Positions 24,599 to 31,378 of a DNA stretch of 31,378 nucleotides are shown here, piece after piece. Under the pieces are notes generated by a model. It was not told the DNA's origin and ran no database searches. It saw only the letters and a program-made list of their open reading frames with translations. Each line of letters opens with the position of its first letter. Position 1 is the stretch's first letter. Made by a program: the position numbers and the translations under genes. The stretch comes from Suilimivivens sp963650485 (GTDB taxonomy: Bacteria; Bacillota; Clostridia; Lachnospirales; Lachnospiraceae), in NCBI GenBank assembly GCA_963650485.1, contig CAVJLN010000031.1, positions 1 to 31,378 of the forward strand, written 5' to 3'.

Positions 24599-25933
24599 AT
24601 GAAAAGAAAATTAATATCACTTTTATTGACCGGAGTATTGGCAGTTTCTATGTTGGCAGGCTGCGGAAACACAGCAAACAATAATACATCACAGAGTCAG
24701 ACTACGGAAAACACACAGGCAGAAGAGACAGACACACAGGAAACTGTTGATCTTACAAGCACTGAGGCACCGGAAGAGGATGTAGAAATTACTTATGCCA
24801 ACTTTAATGCTTCGGGCGGTAACGAGGAAACACTTCAGAAAATGTATGAGGCGTTTCATGAGGAATATCCTAATATTACAGTGAATATTGAGACTATAGG
24901 ATATGATGATTATTTTACCCAGATGCAGACAAGAGTAGCTGGTGGTACAGCACCGGACTGTTATGAACTGAATATTGAAAATTTTGCAGCATATGCCAAT
25001 AAGGGTGTGCTGGCGGAACTGACAGGAATTGATGTAAGTGGTTATAATGAAACGGCATTGAATGCTTTTGCAGTAAATGGCAAACAGTATGGAGTACCCG
25101 GAAATTTTTCTAATGTAGTATTAATTTATAACAAGGATTTATTTGATCAGGCAGGAGTTTCTTATCCTACCAATGATTGGACATGGGATGATGCTATGGA
25201 AGCCTGCGATAAAATCAGTGCACTTGGTGATGATATCTATGGCATTTATCAGCCAATTACGTTCAATGAGTTTTTCAAGGTCGCAGCACAGTATGGTGGT
25301 AGTGTTTTAAATGCAGATAAAACAGAATTTACCATTAATTCTGAAGAAAATTTAAAGGCAGCAACCATGATGATCAGTAAAGTAACAGATACCAATGTCC
25401 AGCCCACAGAGGCACAGATGGGTGGAATGGGTGACTGGGACCTGTTCGAAAGCGGAAGACTTGGTATGATTCCGACTGGTATCTGGGCATTTAATACTTT
25501 TGCAGATGCATGTAATTTTAACTGGGATATTTGTGTAGAACCCGGTGGAACACAGAAAGCCACTCATTTCTTTAGTAATGCGCTTGTTGTAAATGCAGAC
25601 AGTGACAAGAAGGAAGCCGCAGCAACCTGGATTAACTGGCTTGCATCCAGTGACACGGCTGCCCAGATGAGAATTGAAGCCGGATGGGATCTCCCTGCTA
25701 TTAATAACGAAGAAGTGCTTTCCGGATATCTGAAGCTGACACCTCCGGAAAATCGACAGGCTGTATTTGATTCCTTAAATTATCTTACAGTTGCGCCGAT
25801 TATTGAAGATTATTCTTTAATGTCTGATATTATTACAGATAAGTTAAGCCTTGCCGCAACTGGAGAAATTACCGTTCAGGAAGCACTGGATCAGGCACAG
25901 GAAGAATGTACCACACAAATTAAATTACAGTAG
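24599..25933 (+). CDS. ABC transporter sugar-binding lipoprotein
   Basis: A 444-residue family-1 solute-binding protein. The signal peptide ends in the lipobox LAGC (19-22), so C22 is lipidated and the protein is tethered outside the membrane. An acidic Thr/Glu-rich linker (about 25-60) leads to the MalE-like lobes (ITYANFNASGG..., TINWLASS region). GAGAGG precedes the ATG. It is followed by two permeases, and no dedicated ATPase is present; such importers usually share an MsmK-type ATPase encoded elsewhere. The two flanking GH31 genes point to alpha-linked oligosaccharides as ligand. Confidence 0.93.
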   Translation: MKRKLISLLLTGVLAVSMLAGCGNTANNNTSQSQTTENTQAEETDTQETVDLTSTEAPEEDVEITYANFNASGGNEETLQKMYEAFHEEYPNITVNIETIGYDDYFTQMQTRVAGGTAPDCYELNIENFAAYANKGVLAELTGIDVSGYNETALNAFAVNGKQYGVPGNFSNVVLIYNKDLFDQAGVSYPTNDWTWDDAMEACDKISALGDDIYGIYQPITFNEFFKVAAQYGGSVLNADKTEFTINSEENLKAATMMISKVTDTNVQPTEAQMGGMGDWDLFESGRLGMIPTGIWAFNTFADACNFNWDICVEPGGTQKATHFFSNALVVNADSDKKEAAATWINWLASSDTAAQMRIEAGWDLPAINNEEVLSGYLKLTPPENRQAVFDSLNYLTVAPIIEDYSLMSDIITDKLSLAATGEITVQEALDQAQEECTTQIKLQ

Positions 25934-25955
25934 ATAGTAACTTAAAGACAGGGAA

Positions 25956-25986
25956 TCTGCCGCAGAGGGCTTACCAATGCGGCAGA
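25956..25986 (+). promoter_or_regulatory. Intercistronic hairpin between binding protein and permease
   Basis: TCTGCCGCA (25956-25964) and TGCGGCAGA (25978-25986) form a perfect 9-bp stem with a 13-nt loop and no T tract. Hairpins at this place often protect the binding-protein mRNA and lower permease expression. Confidence 0.65.
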
Positions 25987-26010
25987 ACTCCTCATATGAT
26001 AGGAAAGAGC

Positions 26011-26916
26011 ATGAATACAAAGAAACGGAAAAGAGCTTTAAAGAATGCAATCCCATTTATGCTTCCAAGCTTTCTTGGAATGATTGTTTTTAGTCTGCTT
26101 CCAATAATCATTTCAATAGCAATCAGCTTTACGAACTGGAATGGTCTGGATAAATTGTCTTATCAGACATTAGCAGAGAATTTTATCTTTCTCGATAATT
26201 ATAAGCAGATTCTTGGTACATCGGAGTTTTGGAAGGTATTGGGACATACCTGTTACTACATTGTGTTGTATATTCCCCTAGTGCTGGTGATGTCTTTGCT
26301 GATTGCCTCGATACTGAACAAAAATATGAAAGGAATCACCGTTTTCCGGGTAATGTATTATATACCGGTGCTGACTTCCTGGGTGGCAGCCAGTCTGATC
26401 TGGAAATGGGTGTTAAGTCCCCAGTATGGAATCTTGAATCAATTGCTGGGATATATCGGAATATCCGGACCGGGATGGCTGACAGATAAAATATGGGCTA
26501 TGCCGGCAATAGTACTTGCTTCTGTGTGGAAGGATATGGGCTTTTACGGTTTATTTCTTTTATCTGGATTAAAAGCGATTGATACCGGATATTATGAAGC
26601 AGCAACTGTAGATGGTGCCGGAAAAATGAAACAATTTTTTTCTATTACCTTACCATTGCTTAGTCCATCCATGTTTTTCTGTATTATTATGGCATTAATT
26701 AATGCGTTTCAGTTGTTTCCACAGGTGCAGATTATGACCGAAGGTGGACCAAATGGGGCAACACAGGTTATGGTAGAGAGAATTTATACCTATGGTTTTA
26801 AGTATTTTAAAATGGGCTATGCCTCAGCGTACTCCTGGCTGCTGTTTGTGATTATCTTTGTTCTTACATTAATTCAGATGAAATTACAGAATAAGTGGGT
26901 GCATTATGAATCGTAG
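26011..26916 (+). CDS. Sugar ABC permease, MalF/UgpA type
   Basis: A 301-residue inner-membrane permease with about six helices. The ATPase-docking EAA motif is EAATVDGAGKMKQFFSITLP. The ATG at 26011 has AGGA six bases upstream; the ATG at 25996 lacks one. It overlaps the next permease gene by 11 bases, so the pair is translationally coupled and should form the heterodimeric channel. Confidence 0.92.
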   Translation: MNTKKRKRALKNAIPFMLPSFLGMIVFSLLPIIISIAISFTNWNGLDKLSYQTLAENFIFLDNYKQILGTSEFWKVLGHTCYYIVLYIPLVLVMSLLIASILNKNMKGITVFRVMYYIPVLTSWVAASLIWKWVLSPQYGILNQLLGYIGISGPGWLTDKIWAMPAIVLASVWKDMGFYGLFLLSGLKAIDTGYYEAATVDGAGKMKQFFSITLPLLSPSMFFCIIMALINAFQLFPQVQIMTEGGPNGATQVMVERIYTYGFKYFKMGYASAYSWLLFVIIFVLTLIQMKLQNKWVHYES

Positions 26917-27742
26917 TAAATTTAGTGAAAAAATAAAACAAATATGGAATTATATTTTAGCTTGTCTCATTGCGGTAACTGTAATGATTCCTTTTTTGTG
27001 GATGCTGTCAACTTCTTTTAAAAGCAAAGGGGCATTAATGCAGATCCCAATTGAATGGATTCCCAAGGAACCGACCTTTGACAGTTATAAGATGGTTTTC
27101 TCAAGATTCCCTTTTTTAAGAGCAATCTTAAACAGCTTTTTTATTACCTGTAGTTATACAGTGGTTACTATTTTATCGGCATCCATGGCGGCTTTTGCAT
27201 TTACTAAAATACAGTTTCCTTATGCTAATACCATATTCAAATTATATCTGGCATCCATGATGATTCCGACACAGGTAACCATGATACCTTTGTTTGTTGT
27301 TATGAACAATCTTGGATTGATTAATACCTATCCGAGTGTGATTCTTCCATCTTTGTTCCGGGCATTCGCAGTCTTTATGCTGGTACAGCAGATGCGTGGG
27401 ATACCAAATGATTATATGGAGGCGGCTGAACTGGATGGAGCCAGTTTGTTCCGGATTTACCGGACGGTCATCTTGCCATTGACTAAATCAGCGATAGCAA
27501 CACTGACGATTACGACTTTTATGGAAAGCTGGAACGATTATTTATGGCCGCTTTTAATGCTGAACGATAAAAATAAAATGACGCTGACCCTGGCGCTAAA
27601 CAGCTTGAACGGGCAGTATGGAACAGAGTATAATATTTTAATGGCAGGCAGCCTGATTTCTATGATACCAATCATTATTATATATACTCTTGCTCAAAAA
27701 TACTTTAAGGAAGGATTGATGGCTGGCGGAGTGAAAGGCTAG
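26906..27742 (+). CDS. Sugar ABC permease, MalG/UgpE type
   Basis: A 278-residue partner permease with six predicted helices and the EAA motif EAAELDGASLFRIYRTVILP. It begins inside the end of the first permease gene. It has the usual C-terminal block AGSLISMIPIIIIYTLAQKYF and ends KEGLMAGGVKG. The next gene follows after 15 bases. Confidence 0.92.
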   Translation: MNRSKFSEKIKQIWNYILACLIAVTVMIPFLWMLSTSFKSKGALMQIPIEWIPKEPTFDSYKMVFSRFPFLRAILNSFFITCSYTVVTILSASMAAFAFTKIQFPYANTIFKLYLASMMIPTQVTMIPLFVVMNNLGLINTYPSVILPSLFRAFAVFMLVQQMRGIPNDYMEAAELDGASLFRIYRTVILPLTKSAIATLTITTFMESWNDYLWPLLMLNDKNKMTLTLALNSLNGQYGTEYNILMAGSLISMIPIIIIYTLAQKYFKEGLMAGGVKG

Positions 27743-27757
27743 TCAGGGACAGAAACA

Positions 27758-29752
27758 ATGGTAAGTAAATATATCTTTGGAGATCCGATTGAGACGGATG
27801 CTGTGGTAAAAGAGATCACATCCTCTGCATGGAGTGATGGTGTTTTTCAGAAAAAAGAAGACGGTTTTCATTATTCTTTGAAAGCGGATGAAATCGTGTA
27901 TGGACTTGGAGAAAATGTGCGTGGCACCAATAAGAGGGGCTGGCGTTACATCAGCAACTGTACCGATAATCCCAATCACTGCGAGAATACCAATTCCCTG
28001 TATGGGGCACACAACTTTATTATGGTGGGTGACGGAGTGCATGAAACGTATGGCTTGTTTGTGGACACGCCGGGTAAAGTAACCTTTGATATTGGTTATA
28101 CCGACATCGATGATCTCAGCATTTCCATGGAAGAGGAGAACTATAAAATTTATCTGATCGAGGCAGCTTCCTACAGGGATGCAGTACAGGAGTTCCGTGA
28201 ACTGATCGGACGAAGCTATATTGCACCCCGCTGGGCGTTTGGCTATGGACAGAGCCGGTGGAGCTATGATACAGCAGATGAAGTGCGTGAAGTAGCAGCT
28301 GAGTATAAAAAGCATAACATTCCCATCGACAGTATTTATCTCGACATTGATTATATGGAGCGGTATAAGGACTTCACAATCAACCGGGACAGCTTCGCCG
28401 ATTTCGAAGAGCTGGTTGAAGAGATGAAGAAGGAGAATATTCATCTCATTCCAATTATTGATGGCGGCGTGAAAAAAGAAGATGGCTATGACATCTATGA
28501 AGAAGGGAAAGCGAACGGATACTTCTGCAAGGATGAAAACAGGGAGGATTTTATTATTGGAGTATGGCCCGGTAAATGCTGCTTCCCGGATATGCTTGAT
28601 GACAAAGCAAGACAATGGTTTGGTGATAAGTACCGGATTCTGATTGACAAAGGAATTGACGGCTTCTGGAACGATATGAATGAGCCGGCGATCTTTTATT
28701 CCGAAAAGCATCTGAAAAAGGTCTTTGAGAAAATGGAAGATTACAAGAAGATGAACCTTGACGTGAATACCTTTTTCGAAATGACCGGAATGATTGGAAG
28801 CATCTGCAATAATCCGGAGGACTATGCTTCGTTTTATCATAATTATAAAGGAAAACGTTACCGTCACGATCAGGTACATAACCTGTTTGGCTATTATATG
28901 ACAAGATCTGCCTCGGAGGCATTCGAGCGTTATATGCCGGAAAAGAGAATTCTGTTGTTTTCCAGAGCATCCTATATCGGAATGCACCGGTTTGGAGGAA
29001 TCTGGCAGGGAGACAATGCTTCGTGGTGGTCCCATTTGAAAATGAATGTGAAGATGATGCCTTCTTTAAATATGTGTGGATTCCTGTATACGGGAGCGGA
29101 TGTCGGTGGATTTAATGCAGATGCAACCGAAGATCTGGTATTACGATGGCTGGAATTTGCAGTGTTTACGCCGTTGCTCCGGAATCATTCGGCAAGAGGA
29201 ACCAGGAGACAGGAGGTATACCGTTTTTCCCATGTGGAGAAATTTGCGGATGTGATCGGTGTGCGGTATCAGATTCTTCCTTATATTTACAGTGAATATA
29301 TGAAGGCAGCACTGCGGAATACGATGATGTTCAATCCACTGGCGTTCCTTTATGGCGAAGATGCACTGGCAAGACAGGTGGAGGATCAGCTTTTCATCGG
29401 TGAAAATATTATGGTGGCTCCGGTCTGCGAGCAGAATGTATCAGGAAGAGTTGTTTATTTTCCGGAAAGAATGAAACAGCTCATTTTCAAAAATGGTATT
29501 GTGGAAGAAGGAAAAGTATACGAAAAAGGATTTTCCTATGTGGAAATGCCAATGGGAACCGTGCATGTTTTCTTAAGGGAAGGATACCTGTTCCCAGTGG
29601 CAAAAGGCGGAAAGTGTGTCGAAGATGTTGATTTTGAAGACTTGAAGCTGTATTCTTTTGGAGAAGAGATAAAACCGTACGAGTACTATCTGGATGATGG
29701 CGAAACGAAAGATTTCACGATCGAATCCCATATCCGTATGTTAAGCTGCTGA
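27758..29752 (+). CDS. GH31 alpha-glucosidase, Ro-alphaG1-like (isomaltose-type)
   Basis: A 664-residue cytosolic enzyme strongly resembling the Ruminococcus (Blautia) obeum GH31 alpha-glucosidase Ro-alphaG1 (663 residues) as I recall it, which prefers alpha-1,6 linkages such as isomaltose. The nucleophile is D306 in DGFWNDMNEP and the acid D419 in IWQGDN, one residue off the recalled D307 and D420. W168 in QSRWSYD aligns with the Trp that sets its linkage preference. Shared blocks include YGLGENVRGTNKRG and MKAALRN. AGGGACAG precedes the ATG. It closes the importer operon and would cleave imported isomalto-oligosaccharides. The specificity is by homology only. Confidence 0.92.
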   Translation: MVSKYIFGDPIETDAVVKEITSSAWSDGVFQKKEDGFHYSLKADEIVYGLGENVRGTNKRGWRYISNCTDNPNHCENTNSLYGAHNFIMVGDGVHETYGLFVDTPGKVTFDIGYTDIDDLSISMEEENYKIYLIEAASYRDAVQEFRELIGRSYIAPRWAFGYGQSRWSYDTADEVREVAAEYKKHNIPIDSIYLDIDYMERYKDFTINRDSFADFEELVEEMKKENIHLIPIIDGGVKKEDGYDIYEEGKANGYFCKDENREDFIIGVWPGKCCFPDMLDDKARQWFGDKYRILIDKGIDGFWNDMNEPAIFYSEKHLKKVFEKMEDYKKMNLDVNTFFEMTGMIGSICNNPEDYASFYHNYKGKRYRHDQVHNLFGYYMTRSASEAFERYMPEKRILLFSRASYIGMHRFGGIWQGDNASWWSHLKMNVKMMPSLNMCGFLYTGADVGGFNADATEDLVLRWLEFAVFTPLLRNHSARGTRRQEVYRFSHVEKFADVIGVRYQILPYIYSEYMKAALRNTMMFNPLAFLYGEDALARQVEDQLFIGENIMVAPVCEQNVSGRVVYFPERMKQLIFKNGIVEEGKVYEKGFSYVEMPMGTVHVFLREGYLFPVAKGGKCVEDVDFEDLKLYSFGEEIKPYEYYLDDGETKDFTIESHIRMLSC

Positions 29753-29802
29753 AATTCCGGAAGGCTGGCAGCAGGTTTTGTCAGCGGAAGGGAGTTAAAG
29801 CA

Positions 29803-31005
29803 ATGAGTGAAACCATAGTAACGTTGAAAAAGGGCGAAGGCCGGACACTGAAAGCCGGCGGCATGTGGATTTTTGATAATGAAATTGAGAGCATTACCGG
29901 AAGATTTGAGAACGGAAGTATCGTAACCGTACACGATTTTGACGGCTATCCGATGGGAAGAGGCTTCATCAATCAGAATTCCAAGATCCGCATCCGTCTG
30001 ATGACGAGAAATGTTCATCAGGAAATTGACCACGAATTTTTAAGAGAGCGCGTGAAGACCGCATGGGAATATCGGAAGAAAACGGTCGATACCGGAAGCT
30101 GCCGTGTGATTTTCGGTGAGGCAGACTTTTTACCGGGACTTGTGATTGACAAGTTTTCGGACGTACTGGTGGTGGAGTCACTGGCACTTGGAATTGACCG
30201 GTTTAAGCTGGAAATTGTCGATCTGCTGAAGGAGGAGCTTCGCAAGGATGGCATTGAGATCTGCGGTGTCTATGAGCGGAGTGATGCGAAGGTACGGCTC
30301 AATGAAGGTATGGAACGGATCAAGGGGTTTCTTTCTGAGGAGTTTGACACCAACGTACAGATCGAGGAAAATGGTGTGAAGTATCTTGTCGATGTAAAGG
30401 ACGGACAGAAGACCGGATTTTTCCTTGATCAGAAATACAATCGTCTGGCAATTCAGAAGCTGTGCAGGGATGCCAGAGTCCTTGACTGCTTTACCCATAC
30501 CGGCTCCTTTGCGCTGAATGCGGCAGTTGCCGGAGCAAGAGAGGTTACCGGTGTGGATGCATCGGAGCTTGCTGTTGTACAGGCTGTGAAAAACGCAGAA
30601 TTAAACGGTGTGCAGGATCGTGCGAAATTTCTCTGCCGTGATGTATTCGAGCTTCTGCCCGAACTGGAAAAGCAGGGAGAGAAATACGATGTAGTGATTC
30701 TGGATCCTCCGGCATTTACGAAGTCCAGAAATTCTGTGAAAAATGCCATCAAAGGATACCGTGAAATTAATCTGCGGGGCATGAAGCTTGTGAAAGATGG
30801 CGGCTTTCTTGCAACCTGTTCCTGTTCCCATTTCATGACCTATGAATTGTTCACGGAGACGATCGGACAGGCAGCCCGTAATGTGCATAAACGGCTGCGC
30901 CAGGTGGAATTCCGTACCCAGGCTCCGGATCATCCGATCCTCTGGGCAGCGGACGAATCGTACTATTTGAAGTTCTATGTTTTTCAGGTCGTTGAGGAAA
31001 AGTAA
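29803..31005 (+). CDS. rlmI: RlmI-type 23S rRNA (cytosine-C5) methyltransferase
   Basis: A 400-residue class I SAM-dependent methyltransferase. An N-terminal PUA domain (about 1-75, LKKGEGRTLKAGGMWIFDNEI) is followed by an RlmI-like middle part and a Rossmann domain. The SAM motif is VLDCFTHTGSFALNA, the acidic strand end VTGVDAS, motif IV DPPAFTKSR, and the catalytic cysteine region CSCSHF. E. coli RlmI methylates C1962. AAGGGAG lies 8 bases before the ATG. It is a housekeeping gene, 50 bases after the GH31 gene, and probably only a neighbour of the sugar operon. Confidence 0.9.
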   Translation: MSETIVTLKKGEGRTLKAGGMWIFDNEIESITGRFENGSIVTVHDFDGYPMGRGFINQNSKIRIRLMTRNVHQEIDHEFLRERVKTAWEYRKKTVDTGSCRVIFGEADFLPGLVIDKFSDVLVVESLALGIDRFKLEIVDLLKEELRKDGIEICGVYERSDAKVRLNEGMERIKGFLSEEFDTNVQIEENGVKYLVDVKDGQKTGFFLDQKYNRLAIQKLCRDARVLDCFTHTGSFALNAAVAGAREVTGVDASELAVVQAVKNAELNGVQDRAKFLCRDVFELLPELEKQGEKYDVVILDPPAFTKSRNSVKNAIKGYREINLRGMKLVKDGGFLATCSCSHFMTYELFTETIGQAARNVHKRLRQVEFRTQAPDHPILWAADESYYLKFYVFQVVEEK

Positions 31006-31022
31006 GGACTGGAAAGCAGCGG

Positions 31023-31055
31023 AAATGCTTGATTTATAAGGGATTTAAGGCATTT
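31023..31055. other. Imperfect palindrome, possible attachment-site core
   Basis: AAATGC (31023-31028) and GCATTT (31050-31055) bound an imperfect palindrome around ATAAGGG, just after rlmI. AT-rich cores of this type are common att sites for tyrosine integrases in Clostridia, but there is no T tract and no integrase gene in view. This is suggestive only. Confidence 0.25.
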
Positions 31056-31082
31056 GATGTTTACAGAGAAAACCTCGTAAAG

Positions 31083-31254
31083 TATCGCAAAATATCACAA
31101 AACCGTGATTCAAAGTGGTAAGAAAAGTGGTAAGTCTGAGTGGTAAGCACCTGAAATGTGACGAGTGGTAAGCTTATGGGGAAAACGGTATGTTCTATTT
31201 GAATGATAACGGGAAATTAACAAAAGACTAACCATGGACTAACAAAGAGCTAAC
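31083..31254 (+). repeat. Clusters of phased short direct repeats
   Basis: Three sets follow one another: TATCGCAAAA/TATCACAAAA in tandem (31083-31102); AGTGGTAAG four times at 31114, 31126, 31139 and 31164, spaced 12, 13 and 25 bases; and GACTAAC/GACTAAC/GCTAAC at 31226, 31237 and 31249. The spacing is near one helical turn. No gene is visible between 31006 and about 31297. Confidence 0.7.
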
Positions 31255-31297
31255 CACACGTATCTTTCTTTTTCAAATAAGAGATGGTATTATTAGT

Positions 31298-31378
31298 GTG
31301 GCAAGAAAAACGACTTACAAATATATATGTGAACTTTGCAAAAAAGTTACACTAAAGCTCTTTCAGGGCTTCAGGAAC
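31298..31378 (+). CDS. Possible start of a gene cut by the window edge
   Basis: A GTG at 31298 opens a frame that runs to the end: 27 codons starting VARKTTYKYICELCKKV, with a C-x2-C pair. The frame is in fact open from 31232. A TATTAT lies just upstream, but there is no convincing ribosome binding site. It could be the first gene of an integrated element after the repeat clusters, or chance. Confidence 0.25.
   Translation, partial: MARKTTYKYICELCKKVTLKLFQGFRN

Noticed and set aside
27743..29035. 430-residue minus-strand frame
   Set aside because: It is antisense to the clear GH31 gene. The length comes from codon bias of the coding strand, and the protein has no recognisable motif.

Overview
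The window looks like a chromosomal stretch of a gut Clostridia species, most likely Lachnospiraceae. The signs are strong AGGAGG-type ribosome binding sites, moderate GC with AT-rich patches, a Blautia/Ruminococcus obeum-type GH31 alpha-glucosidase, an ATPase-less sugar ABC importer, and many glycan-degradation genes. The species cannot be fixed from sequence alone. No rRNA, tRNA or CRISPR array was found.

Layout. (1) Positions 1-1581 form a self-contained cassette. Perfect 55-bp inverted repeats bound it, and each holds a 29-bp core of two 11-bp arms around a 7-bp spacer. Inside are a short FimB/FimE-sized tyrosine recombinase and a gene-free array of 4.6 perfect 133-bp units, each able to fold into a long hairpin. 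The simplest reading is an invertible (phase-switching) element. (2) 1718-2803 is an AAA+ ATPase whose last codons come from an inserted 154-bp MITE with 8-bp target duplication. (3) 2987-10936 carries a PflX-like radical SAM protein, a cytosolic beta-glucuronidase, a MacB/FtsX-type ABC pair and a secreted protein of five beta-rich repeats. (4) 11167-16039 is a three-gene sugar operon: a GHL6-type glycoside hydrolase, a D-allulose/D-tagatose 3-epimerase and L-fucose isomerase. (5) 16076-21218 is a TetR regulator divergent from a small protein, an RND/MMPL exporter and an extracellular heptad-repeat protein. (6) 21380-29752 is an alpha-glucoside locus: LacI regulator, GH31, binding lipoprotein, two permeases and a second GH31. 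It has two matching LacI-type operators and a second copy of the MITE in the leader. (7) 29803-31005 is an RlmI-type rRNA methyltransferase. A gene-poor tail follows with phased short direct repeats that may be the edge of an integrated element.

How it works together. In the LacI locus the binding protein and permeases would import alpha-glucosides and the two GH31 enzymes would cleave them in the cytosol, with the regulator acting at both operators. In the FucI locus an aldose freed by the hydrolase could be isomerised to a ketose and epimerised at C3. No kinase or aldolase is present, so the product probably enters central metabolism through shared kinases. The TetR locus resembles a self-regulated envelope exporter.

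The least explained parts are the recombinase-flanked 133-bp hairpin array, and the MITE family, whose two full copies show compensatory base changes in their stems.
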